Shown here: positions 1 to 10,060 of the stretch, one piece after another
Layout: each line of letters opens with the position of its first letter
Position numbering within the stretch: the first letter of the stretch is position 1
Assembly (NCBI RefSeq): GCF_042660675.1
Contig: NZ_JBHSUL010000015.1
Span: 1-45,716 of the forward strand
DNA: 45,716 bases
Direction of reading: 5' to 3'
Source: Marinilactibacillus sp042660675
GTDB lineage: Bacteria; Bacillota; Bacilli; Lactobacillales; Carnobacteriaceae_A
Notes under the pieces: generated by a model
Databases searched by the model: none
What the model was told of the DNA's origin: nothing
Seen by the model: only the letters and a program-made list of their open reading frames with translations
Translations under genes and position numbers: made by a program

Positions 1-44
1 AATCGAGTATCGACGAACTCATACAAACGAGTGTAAAATAGCAT

Positions 45-72
45 AAAAAAACAGAGCAGAATATCTGCTCTG
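45..72 (-). terminator. Intrinsic terminator after addA
   Basis: A 9-bp perfect stem (CAGAGCAGA with TCTGCTCTG) and a 3-base loop are followed on the minus strand by seven T. It lies 67 bases past the addA stop and ends the addB-addA transcript. Confidence 0.85.
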
Positions 73-77
73 AAAAA

Positions 78-105
78 AGTCTAACTTTTTGGGGTCACTA
101 TATCC
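78..105. mobile_element. Possible orphan end of an IS3-family element
   Basis: The stretch contains, on the minus strand, TAGTGACCCCAAAAAGTTAG. I recall similar sequence at the terminal inverted repeats of IS3/IS150-group elements of lactic acid bacteria. No transposase or second end is visible, so at most this is a remnant. The match is from memory, not from a search. Confidence 0.3.
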
Positions 106-138
106 GATGTACTTGGGACTTCGCTTTTTTTGTGTAAT

Positions 139-3100
139 TTAAGGAATTGAAACAATTTCTGTAATATCTAATAAAACAAGATACGTCTCTTTTACTGGTT
201 TCTTCAAGATTGCTTCCAATGCTTGTCGGTAAAGTCGAAGTTGACCACTATATTTCTCTAACATAATTTGTTTGGGGTCTTCAAATCTTTGGATCTGGTC
301 TGTTTTGTAATCAAATAGGATCAATCCATCTTCTTCCTCAATATACCCATCAACGATACCATGAATGAGAATTTGGTCTGTCTCCTCTTCCATATCCATA
401 AAGAGCTCGTTTGCTTCAAGAATCAGCGAAAAAGGTACTTCTCTGTTTACGTTCTTTGACAGACTAACAATTTTCTGACCGAAACTTGTTTCAAAGAAAC
501 GGACAAGTTGTTCAACTCGAACAAGGGGGGCCATTTCTTCTGATAACACTTCTTTTTCAACAAGAGTCTGAATATGTTCTTCAAGAAATTCTTTTGTTGG
601 TAGGCTATCTATTTTTAAAGATTGTAAGACTAAATGCGTTGCCTGCCCTATTTCTGCAGGACTCGGTTGAAGAACTTCTGATATAAAAGCTGGACGTTCT
701 AATTTTTCTTCAACATATCTGTAAGAACTCCTAGGATTCGTGACATCGATTTTCATCATTTGCCCATCATTTGGTTCCTCAAATAACCGTTTAATTTCAG
801 AAACCGATTGGTAACTTGTGGTCAATGTTGCTGTCTGATGTGTATAATTAGATTCAATTAAATGAATGGCTTCATCTACTGCCTTGCTGGTTTCTTTCTT
901 TTCTTCCCATTTAAGTTCTTTGTTTTTAAACGACGTAAACCAATTCGATTTTTCATCCGTTTGAAGATTTTTTAGCTGGGTTTCCAGATCATACTGATTT
1001 TGAAAAGAAACCTTAAATTCAACGGGATGACCAACAATTTCTTTGTTTGTAGAAGGTAACCAGTTTTCATAATCAATACTACCATGCCTTGCTAGACTCA
1101 TACCTATCCAGTGCATGTAACTAGAAGCTTGTAAGCGGGCGTCTGCTGGTAGTACAGTCGCCTGGTGTGCACTGACTGTCCCCCACTCTTTCATAGCTGC
1201 GTCTTTATCTTTATAAGAACCGACTAAGAATAACTTTTGTTCAGCTCTGGTTAAGGCAACATAAAGAACGCGCATTTCTTCAGAAAGTAATTTATTTTTT
1301 TTGTGATTTTTTAAAACACGCTCTGGCAATGTTGTGAATCGACCATTAGGAAAAAGAGCGTCCTCTTGTACTTCTTTGTATTCCGCACCAACACCGAATT
1401 TTTCATCAAAGACATAAGGTTTTTTAAGATCCGTCTGATTGAATCTTTTTGACATATCCAGTACAAATACGACTGGGAACTCAAGACCTTTACTGGCATG
1501 AATGGTCATCACTCTAACGGCGTCTTCCCCGTCACTAACCACAGAAGGCTCAGCTAGATCTTTGTCTTTTTTCTGCATTTTTTCAATAAAGCGTATAAAC
1601 TGAAATAGTCCCTTGAAACTTGTCTTCTCGTAAGCAGCTGCACGCTCGTAAAGTGCGTGTAAGTTGGCTTTTCTTTGCTTACCTGAACTCATGCCTCCAA
1701 CGTAATGTAGAAAGCCCGTATCTTCGTATATCGTCCATATTAGTTTAACGATTGGCTGTCTTCTAGATAATTCCCTCCAGCGTTCTAAATTTTCCATAAA
1801 TTCAATTAATTTAAGTTGTAGGTGTCGGTTACTTGGTTCTTTTTCTTCCTGACTAATAAAATCGAGTAAGGATTCAAAATAAGGTGAGGTCGTATTCATC
1901 AACCGAATTTTTGTAAGATCAATTTCATTCAAACCCACTATAGGAGATCTTAAAACCGCAGCCAGAGGAATATCTTGCCATGGGTTATCAATAATATTAA
2001 GCAAAGACATCATAATACTGATTTCAGTTGTTCTGAAATAGTTTTGTGTATCTTTGATGGCTGTAGGTATACCTAATTGTTTATTGAAAATATCTTGGAT
2101 CACGAGGTTATTTTTTTTAGTTGGTGTTAGTAAGACAATATCTTTGTATGTTAGCTGCCTATTTTGCTTAGTTTTTTTATCATAGATCTGAAAACCTGAC
2201 TGCATAAGGTCTAATATTTTCTCTCCAACCATTAATAATTCGCCTTCAGCTTTGGAATCAATCTGGAAAGTTTCAGAAACATCCTCAAAGTCCGTTATTT
2301 CTTCACTTTGATTCTCACTGTCATCTGTATTCTTTTCATAGATAAGCACTTCTGTCTCACACTGAAGATCCTTTGGAAAAGCATGGAAGCCTTGTTTCAA
2401 ACGAGCGGATTCGTCGTATGCTAAATTCCCTACTTCTTTATCCATTAACTGTGTGAAAATGTAATTTGTGAAGTCCAGTACGTGATGATTTGAGCGGAAA
2501 TTCTCCGCTAGAATAATACGCTCTCCTTCTTCTTTGGATTCATAGCGTTCATATTTTTCGATAAATAGATCAGGATCAGCTAAACGAAAGGCATAGATAG
2601 ATTGCTTAACATCACCTACCATGAATTGGTTGCCTTGGGTTTTAGAATCGTTGGTTAACCATTTCAGAATACTTTCTTGAAGAAAGTTAATGTCTTGATA
2701 TTCATCTACCATAACTTCCTTGAAACAATTTCTGTAGTAAGCAGAAGCTTCAGAAGGTCCGATTGTTCCATCATCCGTTTTCTTGGTTAATATCTGGAAT
2801 GTGAGATGCTCTAGATCATTGAAATCCAGTAGTCGACGGTCATATTTGTGGTTCTGGAAAGCATCTGCAAAAAGTCCAGTAACTCTTGCCATTTCCCCTA
2901 CGAGTGTGTTGACGGAACCCATTAATTCAATTTGTTTTGAGATAGGAACGCTGAAAAATTCTTCTTTTAATCGATTATAAACCGATTTATACTGATCTCT
3001 GAAAGCTTTCATCTCACTGGCTGCTTCTTTAACTTCGTCTGGAGTTGTTTTTTTTCTAGGAGCAGACCATGTCTTAAATTTAAACGTTTCTAATAACTGA

Positions 3101-3948
3101 TAGGTCTCTTCCAAATGACCGTTTATAATGTTTTGTTGCACTTCTTTGAAATGATTTTTCTCTGTTTCTAGTGTGGTGATGACTTTGGATAGTTCTTCAT
3201 CTCCGTTACTGATCATCAAGGCGTTTTCATTTAGTTCAATAAACAAATCGACCATTTGAAGCATTTGAGGCCTAGCTAATTTTTCAAAGAGCGGACTTTT
3301 TTCTAATTTACCCTCTTCGATTGTATAAAGTTGTGTAAGTTCTTCTAGCCATTTTTTCGGATCTGGATTTGATCTTGAAAAATTATATAGAGAAAAAATG
3401 AGCTCTGTTAAGCCATCATCCGAACGATCATTGGAATAAGTAGCTGCTAGTGTCTTGAACAGCGTTCCTTCTTCGCCGTAGAGTTCTTCCCTTAAATCAT
3501 CCCACACATCTTCTTTCATTAAAATATTTTCAGTATCATCTGTCAACATTCTAAATACAGGGTCCAAATCGATTAAATAATAAAACCTTCTAATTACTTT
3601 CAGACAGAAAGCGTGTAAGGTAGAGATATTTGCTTGGTTCAGTAAAGGTAGCTGACGAACTAGGTGCTGCTGAAGTTTCGTATCTTTTGTGTCACTGATT
3701 TCTTTTTGAATAGCAACTTGAATACGTTCCTTCATTTCTTTTGCAGCAGCGTTGGTGTACGTCACGACAAGCAACTCATCAACACTGACTCCGTTCTTTA
3801 TTTTTTCAATCACTCTTTGTACAAGAACAGTCGTTTTTCCAGAACCAGCTGAGGCTGAGATCAATAGATTTTTCCCTTCATCTTGGATAGATCGCCACTG
3901 ACTGTCCGTAAACAAGCTAGACTCAGGTTTTTTCGGTAAGATCTTCAT
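139..3948 (-). CDS. addA: ATP-dependent helicase/nuclease subunit A (AddA/RexA)
   Basis: Large subunit of the AddAB (RexAB) helicase-nuclease that processes double-strand DNA ends for RecA-dependent repair. It has a UvrD/Rep-type superfamily 1 helicase with Walker A ASAGSGKT at residues 32-39, a VDEYQD motif II near 415 and a late helicase motif RVLYVALTRAE. The C-terminal PD-(D/E)XK nuclease shows GIVDGYI and FDYKTD (aspartate near 1213). At 1269 residues it is slightly longer than B. subtilis AddA. Its ATG overlaps the addB stop by one base (TAATG), so translation is probably coupled. All helicase and nuclease residues I looked for are present. Confidence 0.97.
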   Translation of the reverse strand: MKILPKKPESSLFTDSQWRSIQDEGKNLLISASAGSGKTTVLVQRVIEKIKNGVSVDELLVVTYTNAAAKEMKERIQVAIQKEISDTKDTKLQQHLVRQLPLLNQANISTLHAFCLKVIRRFYYLIDLDPVFRMLTDDTENILMKEDVWDDLREELYGEEGTLFKTLAATYSNDRSDDGLTELIFSLYNFSRSNPDPKKWLEELTQLYTIEEGKLEKSPLFEKLARPQMLQMVDLFIELNENALMISNGDEELSKVITTLETEKNHFKEVQQNIINGHLEETYQLLETFKFKTWSAPRKKTTPDEVKEAASEMKAFRDQYKSVYNRLKEEFFSVPISKQIELMGSVNTLVGEMARVTGLFADAFQNHKYDRRLLDFNDLEHLTFQILTKKTDDGTIGPSEASAYYRNCFKEVMVDEYQDINFLQESILKWLTNDSKTQGNQFMVGDVKQSIYAFRLADPDLFIEKYERYESKEEGERIILAENFRSNHHVLDFTNYIFTQLMDKEVGNLAYDESARLKQGFHAFPKDLQCETEVLIYEKNTDDSENQSEEITDFEDVSETFQIDSKAEGELLMVGEKILDLMQSGFQIYDKKTKQNRQLTYKDIVLLTPTKKNNLVIQDIFNKQLGIPTAIKDTQNYFRTTEISIMMSLLNIIDNPWQDIPLAAVLRSPIVGLNEIDLTKIRLMNTTSPYFESLLDFISQEEKEPSNRHLQLKLIEFMENLERWRELSRRQPIVKLIWTIYEDTGFLHYVGGMSSGKQRKANLHALYERAAAYEKTSFKGLFQFIRFIEKMQKKDKDLAEPSVVSDGEDAVRVMTIHASKGLEFPVVFVLDMSKRFNQTDLKKPYVFDEKFGVGAEYKEVQEDALFPNGRFTTLPERVLKNHKKNKLLSEEMRVLYVALTRAEQKLFLVGSYKDKDAAMKEWGTVSAHQATVLPADARLQASSYMHWIGMSLARHGSIDYENWLPSTNKEIVGHPVEFKVSFQNQYDLETQLKNLQTDEKSNWFTSFKNKELKWEEKKETSKAVDEAIHLIESNYTHQTATLTTSYQSVSEIKRLFEEPNDGQMMKIDVTNPRSSYRYVEEKLERPAFISEVLQPSPAEIGQATHLVLQSLKIDSLPTKEFLEEHIQTLVEKEVLSEEMAPLVRVEQLVRFFETSFGQKIVSLSKNVNREVPFSLILEANELFMDMEEETDQILIHGIVDGYIEEEDGLILFDYKTDQIQRFEDPKQIMLEKYSGQLRLYRQALEAILKKPVKETYLVLLDITEIVSIP

Positions 3949-6900
3949 TAAATAGACTCCTCTCCTGGAATAATCAATTTATTAGAAATTCGGTGAATCA
4001 ATTCTTTCTTATCTGGAATATCTTCAAAATGACGATAATTATTTTCTTCGAGTAAAACGTCAAACTGTGAAATAGCTTTATAAGGGCCACTTACAGAAGG
4101 TGTAAATTGTCGTTTTTCAATAAAAGGCATCAACATATTTTTACCGGTGAGAATCTGGTTCCCTGCGTCAACAATCAATTTTCGATTATGCTGCATTAGA
4201 AGATCCAATTCTTCAGTTGTAATAAGCCCTCTTCCTTTAAGAGTTCCATTTTTTAACTGGTTGATTGGATAGACAAGAGAATGACTACCAGCTTCAAGTG
4301 TTAAATCTAGGTTACTTAAAATTTCTTCATCGTTAATCGCAAGTCCATTCAATTTGAATTCTTTTAATAAAGCACTCATCCACTCTTCTTCATTTGCTTC
4401 TTTAGATTTAAGATAAGGGTTCTTTACTTGCGCATAGAAAGCACCAGCGGGCTTGGCTTGTTGGCCTAATAATACTGGAGAAAATTCAACAGCTGTATCC
4501 AGATAAGTAATCATCTGCATCATTAAACCATAGAAAAGTTCATCATATTTGAAAGAATGCTGACTAGATTTATAATCCACTATGCTCAAATATAATTTAT
4601 GGTCTACTTCCATCGTATCAAGGCGATCGATCTTACCACGTACATGGATTTGCCCACCGTTATTCAAAGGGAAAGCCAACCCTGGGATGCCACTAGTATT
4701 ACCGATTCGACCGAATAGAATTTCAGATTTTTTAAGAGTTGAATGACTACGTTTATTTTGTTTACTAATTGCCCACATCATTCTCTTTACCGTTTTACCT
4801 AATTGATCTCTTATGAACTGCATTCTATTAGACATCGAAAGTAATCGGAACTGATTCTTTTCGTAAAGTTCGTTTAGAGTTTCATCTGTTAGTCTAGCAA
4901 GTGTTTGTTCATCAAGATCCTTAACGCTTAGATCTCGGGATACAATTAGTTTAAAGATAGAATCCAACGCATCATGGAAGAAATTACCGGTTTCAGTCGG
5001 TGTCAGTTCTTGAATAGAACGCTCTTTTAATCGAAGACCATATTGTAAGAAATGACTATATGGATCAAGATAGAAACTTTCTAACTGCGAGACAGAAAGA
5101 TAAAGGTCTTTCCCGTAAAGCTGTTCAGCCAAGTCATTGGTCAATGGTACCGGAATGTTTTTATGGTCTAAACTATTAAATACTCTGTTTTCAAAGAAGC
5201 TTTCTTTATCTCGAAGTTTTTCATATAAGCTGAGCCAAAATACATTAGGTAATGTATCCTGATCGATACCTTCTCTTAAAATAGTATTTAATTGACCAAT
5301 TGTTTGTTTTCTAGAACCTATAAAGGGCATAATTTTATCGAAATTTTGATCATAGATCAGATGACTGTCAGCAAGTTTTGCTTGAATAGGTACAGATAGA
5401 TAATCGGCTATTCTCTGAATATAAGGACTAATGCGATTGTCAGTACCACTTTCTTGTTTAACTGGGAAGCTAAAAATCAGCTTATCTGAGGCGTTCATAA
5501 ATGCTCTGTAGGCTGCTAACGGTTCAGAAGCTATCATCGATTGAGTTGTTGGAGAAAGGAAACGATCCATTGGTAATACTGCCTGAATTTTTTCACGATC
5601 TTCATCGGTCAAAATTGAGTCATTTTCACGATTCATTGGTAGCACTTGATCAGTCATCCCCAGAATGAAGACCACTTTTTTTGTATGAACACGTTCTTTG
5701 TCGAAATTGGTCAGCATAACTTGGTCGATGCTCGGTGGGACAATACTATATGTCGCTTGTTCAAATCCTGTTTCTAATATCGTCAGAAAAGAATCAATCG
5801 ACCATTCTTCATCTCCTAGCACATCAACAAATTCATCTAGCATGTCCATGAATGTGCCCCAAACTTGTTCATGTTTCCGGGCTTCTACAAGGTCTCCGCT
5901 TTCCAACGACTGATCGCGCCAGAACAAAATTTGATCATCTATACCGTTATTGACTAGAAATTGATAAAGAAGTCTTGCGGCATCTCGGTTGGTTTTAGCT
6001 TTTTGGACTCGTTTAAAGAAAGGAAGTAAGGTTTCTCTTACAATCACTCTCACTTTATTAGCAATTGCTTGAGTCTGTTTGTCGGAATCCAACTGTTCTT
6101 CCATATCTTCAATCTGAAAGCGAGCATAGATCCATTCTTGATCTCTAGTCCATGCTGACCCTTCGTAACCGTAAGCGAGCATAACATTTTCTGTCAGATC
6201 CACTTCTCTTCGCCAATCTGAATGAGCTTGCTTCATGTAAGGGATTCGAAGCTCTACATCCTTTGGTATAATTGTATCTTTTAAATGTGGTACAAATAAT
6301 TCCGTTCTTAAAAAGCGCATCACATCTTCATATCTCCAATTTCTCTTGAAGATCAATAAGAGACTCTGTATGAGCTCAACAAGTGGATGCCCGGACATTG
6401 TATCTGCTTCATCAATAAAAAGTGAGATATCATTTTCCTGAAACGTCGGTTCAATGACTGTCTTGTAAGACTCAATGTTTCGACTCGTAATCATAATATC
6501 TTTATATCGGTAGCCTTCTTGCAAAACCATTTTTCTAATTCTATTGGCTACATGCAGTATTTCAGCTTGCTTTGTTTCTGCACCCCAAATCTCAATACAC
6601 TCATCCATTTCAATCCTATGATCAGGAATTCTGATAGCTGAGCCAATGGAACTTTTAACCCAAAAATCTTCTAGATGATTGATTTCTTCACATCTTTGAT
6701 CACTCACCTCTGTTATCAGGCGATCATTCAAAACGGGTAAACCTTCCTGCAAAGCATGCTGATAGAGTCGGTAGTAAGTCATGCCAGTTTCATAGAATAA
6801 GTGTGTCAGTTCTGGGGGTTCAACTGCATACTTCTGATCAAGAACGAGAGAAATAACAACATTTTTGCAAGACCGAATCAATTCTATCAGAAGCTCTTGT

Positions 6901-7565
6901 TCTTGGGCTGAAAAATTTTGGTAGTGATTAATATATATTGTCGTATTAGACATATCTCGCTTTTTAATTTCTTCAATCAAGGCTTTAATGATATCTTCTT
7001 TTTCAATATATTGGTTTATCAGCTGCTCGTTGAATGATTGAAATAATAACTGAATATCTGCAATCTTTTGTTTGAAGTCATTACCGCTAGTAGCATCTGA
7101 TTCTTCAGCGCCAGATAATTTTTCTAAATCTTCTATATTGATTCGTCCATTTCTCATTTCCATAAAAAGCGAAGTCAGCTTTTCAATAAATCCTTGCTGT
7201 GTACTTTCGCCTCTGAATATACTGAGAGAGGTCTCATGATCTTTAACAAGTTTTCTTACAAGCATAGAAAGTCCGGTTTCTGTTAATTGAGTCTGATTGT
7301 ATACCGCACTATCCTGTAAAAAATACCAGGCTAATCGACTAATACTAAACACTTGAAGATTGATCATACCTGTGTAGTCTTTTGGATTTTCTTGAAGGCT
7401 TTTTAAGTATTGAAGTACGGTGATTTCCGTCTCGAACTTGATATGATCGGGTACGAGATAAAATACTTGGGCAGTAGAATCTTGATCCATAATCTCTTTC
7501 ATCTCGCTGATCAAAGCCGTTTCTTTTTCAGTATGTGCTCTTCCAATAACAAATTGAAGACTCAT
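3948..7565 (-). CDS. addB: ATP-dependent helicase/nuclease subunit B (AddB/RexB)
   Basis: Partner of AddA in DNA end resection, 1205 residues. The C-terminal nuclease domain is intact by motif: GKIDRLD followed by VDYKSS (aspartate at 997). Two features of Bacillus AddB are missing. The N-terminal P-loop is replaced by GRAHTEKET. The four cysteines that hold the 4Fe-4S cluster are gone: the first is D834, and the C-x2-C-x5-C set reads S1157, G1160, S1166. No cysteine occurs at all in the last 850 or so residues. The protein therefore looks RexB-like. Start is ATG behind AGAAAGGGG; addA follows with a one-base overlap. Confidence 0.95.
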   Translation of the reverse strand: MSLQFVIGRAHTEKETALISEMKEIMDQDSTAQVFYLVPDHIKFETEITVLQYLKSLQENPKDYTGMINLQVFSISRLAWYFLQDSAVYNQTQLTETGLSMLVRKLVKDHETSLSIFRGESTQQGFIEKLTSLFMEMRNGRINIEDLEKLSGAEESDATSGNDFKQKIADIQLLFQSFNEQLINQYIEKEDIIKALIEEIKKRDMSNTTIYINHYQNFSAQEQELLIELIRSCKNVVISLVLDQKYAVEPPELTHLFYETGMTYYRLYQHALQEGLPVLNDRLITEVSDQRCEEINHLEDFWVKSSIGSAIRIPDHRIEMDECIEIWGAETKQAEILHVANRIRKMVLQEGYRYKDIMITSRNIESYKTVIEPTFQENDISLFIDEADTMSGHPLVELIQSLLLIFKRNWRYEDVMRFLRTELFVPHLKDTIIPKDVELRIPYMKQAHSDWRREVDLTENVMLAYGYEGSAWTRDQEWIYARFQIEDMEEQLDSDKQTQAIANKVRVIVRETLLPFFKRVQKAKTNRDAARLLYQFLVNNGIDDQILFWRDQSLESGDLVEARKHEQVWGTFMDMLDEFVDVLGDEEWSIDSFLTILETGFEQATYSIVPPSIDQVMLTNFDKERVHTKKVVFILGMTDQVLPMNRENDSILTDEDREKIQAVLPMDRFLSPTTQSMIASEPLAAYRAFMNASDKLIFSFPVKQESGTDNRISPYIQRIADYLSVPIQAKLADSHLIYDQNFDKIMPFIGSRKQTIGQLNTILREGIDQDTLPNVFWLSLYEKLRDKESFFENRVFNSLDHKNIPVPLTNDLAEQLYGKDLYLSVSQLESFYLDPYSHFLQYGLRLKERSIQELTPTETGNFFHDALDSIFKLIVSRDLSVKDLDEQTLARLTDETLNELYEKNQFRLLSMSNRMQFIRDQLGKTVKRMMWAISKQNKRSHSTLKKSEILFGRIGNTSGIPGLAFPLNNGGQIHVRGKIDRLDTMEVDHKLYLSIVDYKSSQHSFKYDELFYGLMMQMITYLDTAVEFSPVLLGQQAKPAGAFYAQVKNPYLKSKEANEEEWMSALLKEFKLNGLAINDEEILSNLDLTLEAGSHSLVYPINQLKNGTLKGRGLITTEELDLLMQHNRKLIVDAGNQILTGKNMLMPFIEKRQFTPSVSGPYKAISQFDVLLEENNYRHFEDIPDKKELIHRISNKLIIPGEESI

Positions 7566-7593
7566 GCAATACCCCTTTCTAATCTTTGAATGG

Positions 7594-7634
7594 TAAAAAG
7601 AAAGACAGATACCTTTTTGACAAGATACCTATCT
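7594..7634 (-). terminator. Intrinsic terminator after pepT
   Basis: On the minus strand an 11-bp stem (AGATAGGTATC with GGTATCTGTCT, three G-U pairs) is followed by TTCTTTTT. It separates pepT from addB, about 30 bases before the addB start. Confidence 0.75.
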
Positions 7635-7646
7635 CTTTTGTTAACC

Positions 7647-8876
7647 TTATTTCGTATGAGTCAATTTAATAATTTCAATAATGACGTCCATTGCTTTTTC
7701 CATACTTTCTACCGCAACAAATTCGTAACGACCGTGGAAGTTTTCTCCCCCAGCGAACAAGTTTGGAGTTGGAAGGCCCATAAATGAAATTTTAGAACCG
7801 TCTGTTCCACCTCTAATTGGTTTAACGTCTGGTTCAATATCTAAGTTTCGCATAGCTTCATCAGCGATTTCGACTGAACGCATGTCTTTTTCAATGATTT
7901 CTCTCATATTATAATACTGATCTTTTAGCGTTAATGTAATTCTTTTTTGGTCAAAACGTTTATTCAGCTCTTCAACGATAGAAGTCAGTTTCTGTTTCTT
8001 TTCCTCAAATAATTCACGACTATGGTCACGGATAATATAACCCATCTTAGCTTCTTCGACAGTACCTTCGATTCCTAGAAGATGATAAAACCCATCTCTG
8101 CCGTCTGTTTTTTCAGGTACTTCTTCTTGTGGAAGCATAGTATCTAATTCAACAGCCAATTTTAATGCATTGACCATCGTGTCTTTAGCTGTACCAGGAT
8201 GAACGTTCTTACCTTGGATAAACAAATCAGCAGAAGCTGCATTAAAACTTTCATATTCAAGTTCACCAACAGGTCCACCGTCTACAGTATAAGCGAAGTC
8301 AGCTGCAAAGTGATCCGTATCGAACAAGTCAGCTCCAGTGCCGATTTCTTCATCTGGACCAAAAGCGATTCTGACTTTACCATGTTCGATTTCAGGGTGA
8401 TTCAATAAGTATTCTACAGCACCGATAATTTCTACGATACCTGATTTGTCGTCAGAACCGAGTAATGTATTTCCATCAGTTGTAATTAACGTCTGTCCCA
8501 CATAGTTTTTCATATTTGGAAAATCTTCTGGTGATAAGACAATAGACTTCTCTTCATTTAAAACGATTTTTTGTCCATCATAGTTTTCATGGAATTGAGG
8601 CTGGATATTTTCAGCATTAAAATCAGCGGTATCAATATGTGCAATAAATCCAACAGTTGGCACGTCTTTATCCGTATTCGCTTCTAAAGAAGCAGTTACA
8701 AAGCCGTTTTTCTCATTGAATTCAATTTCACTTAGACCGATTTCTTTTAAGTCTTCCATGAGCATTTTTGAAAAATCAATTTGAGACTGTGTAGATGGAA
8801 CAGTCGTACTTGATTCATCGGAGCGCGTATTGATTTTTACATATTTGATAAAACGATCAACTAATTGACTAGACAT
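7647..8876 (-). CDS. pepT: Peptidase T (tripeptide aminopeptidase)
   Basis: Cytoplasmic M20B metallopeptidase that removes the N-terminal residue of tripeptides. Metal-binding and catalytic motifs are all visible: AHIDTAD, GSDDKSG, GPDEEIG and TVDGGP, followed by the dimerisation segment and a C-terminal GGENFHGRYE motif containing a histidine ligand. Length 409 is normal for the family. Start is ATG behind TGGAGGAATG. It appears to be transcribed alone, with a terminator downstream and a 65-base gap upstream. Confidence 0.96.
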   Translation of the reverse strand: MSSQLVDRFIKYVKINTRSDESSTTVPSTQSQIDFSKMLMEDLKEIGLSEIEFNEKNGFVTASLEANTDKDVPTVGFIAHIDTADFNAENIQPQFHENYDGQKIVLNEEKSIVLSPEDFPNMKNYVGQTLITTDGNTLLGSDDKSGIVEIIGAVEYLLNHPEIEHGKVRIAFGPDEEIGTGADLFDTDHFAADFAYTVDGGPVGELEYESFNAASADLFIQGKNVHPGTAKDTMVNALKLAVELDTMLPQEEVPEKTDGRDGFYHLLGIEGTVEEAKMGYIIRDHSRELFEEKKQKLTSIVEELNKRFDQKRITLTLKDQYYNMREIIEKDMRSVEIADEAMRNLDIEPDVKPIRGGTDGSKISFMGLPTPNLFAGGENFHGRYEFVAVESMEKAMDVIIEIIKLTHTK

Positions 8877-8941
8877 TTTTTCATTCCTCCAGATTGATTA
8901 TAAGATTTATTTTACACTATTTCGAGTTTAAATACTTTCAA

Positions 8942-10060
8942 TTATTTAAAATCAAATACATCTTTTTGAGAAGAAGCTTCAATAATTTCAAGATCCCACT
9001 CTAATGAATCTTTCCATGTATTTAATACTTCAGACATTTTTGAGATAAAAATCGATTCAATAAAATGCCCGGGGTCAATGACGTCCATTCCATCTCTTAA
9101 CATATCTTGCGCACCATGGTAAGAGACGTCCCCAGTAATGAATAAAGTGACGCCTTTTCTCTGAGCATCTTTATAGTAGTCTTCTCCAGAACCGCCGAAT
9201 ATAGCGACTTTTTTATGTTTTCTTAAGAGGTCATAGCTACTATATCTTAAATGATCAATATCAAAAGCAGATTTCACTGATGAAATCATCTCGTCAGTCG
9301 TCTGATTCATTGTTCCAATCCTACCGTATCCAAATGATTGTTTTTGGTTTTCAATCGTATACAAATCGAAAACAGGTTCTTCATAAGGATGTGCTTGGAC
9401 AAGAGACTTTAAGATAGCTGACGTTTTATCTTCTGGAAACATCATTTCAATCCTGACTTCATCAACTGACTTCTGCTGATTGATCTCGCCTCTATTTGGT
9501 TCTGCTCCTTCTTGAGGTGTGAAGTGACCTGTTCCAGAAATATCATACGAAACATCTTTATAATCCCCCACTTCGCCTGCACCTGCATCATGCATAGCTT
9601 GTCGAACCGTTTCAGATGAATCCTTAGGTACGAAGACTGCAATCTTCTTATAAGGTGCCTGATAGACTTCAGACACAATCTCTCTCTCTTTAGGAAAGTT
9701 CAAAGCATCCGCAAGCCATTCATTCATTCCATATTCAGCGGCATCTATATTCGTATGAGCAGAGTAAACTGCAATATCAGACTGGATTAATTGAATAAAT
9801 TCTCTTCGTCGACTATCCGCATCGTTCAAAGTTTTCAAAGATTTAAAGATAGCAGGATGATGAGTTAAAATAAGATCAGCTTCATGATTTTTAGCTTCTT
9901 TAATGGTATGTGCATCTACGTCTAGCGCAATAAGCACTTTCTTGACAATCGTTTCTTTTGAACCAAACGATAGTCCGATAGGATCCCAGTTTTCTGCTAA
10001 GTGAGGCGGTGCAAATCGTTCCATCTCCTGTATGATATCTTGGACTTGAACCTCTTTCAC
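8942..10060 (-). CDS. Nif3-like dinuclear metal centre protein (YqfO type)
   Basis: NIF3/GTP cyclohydrolase I type 2 family, 372 residues. Metal-binding motifs LTHHPAIF and SAHTNID lie in the first third, and FITGDVSYHGAQ and DPGHFIES near the C-terminus. A PII-like insertion (starting near YKKIAVFVPKD) lies between the halves, as in B. subtilis YqfO and S. aureus SA1388. The biochemical role of this family is still unsettled. The GTG start behind AAAGGAG overlaps the trmK stop by four bases, and the two genes are adjacent in many Bacillota. Confidence 0.92.
   Translation of the reverse strand: MKEVQVQDIIQEMERFAPPHLAENWDPIGLSFGSKETIVKKVLIALDVDAHTIKEAKNHEADLILTHHPAIFKSLKTLNDADSRRREFIQLIQSDIAVYSAHTNIDAAEYGMNEWLADALNFPKEREIVSEVYQAPYKKIAVFVPKDSSETVRQAMHDAGAGEVGDYKDVSYDISGTGHFTPQEGAEPNRGEINQQKSVDEVRIEMMFPEDKTSAILKSLVQAHPYEEPVFDLYTIENQKQSFGYGRIGTMNQTTDEMISSVKSAFDIDHLRYSSYDLLRKHKKVAIFGGSGEDYYKDAQRKGVTLFITGDVSYHGAQDMLRDGMDVIDPGHFIESIFISKMSEVLNTWKDSLEWDLEIIEASSQKDVFDFK

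Noticed and set aside
8881..8941. Small gene or RNA between pepT and the nif3-like gene
   Set aside because: Only 65 bases, AT-rich, explained by the pepT ribosome binding site and promoter space.
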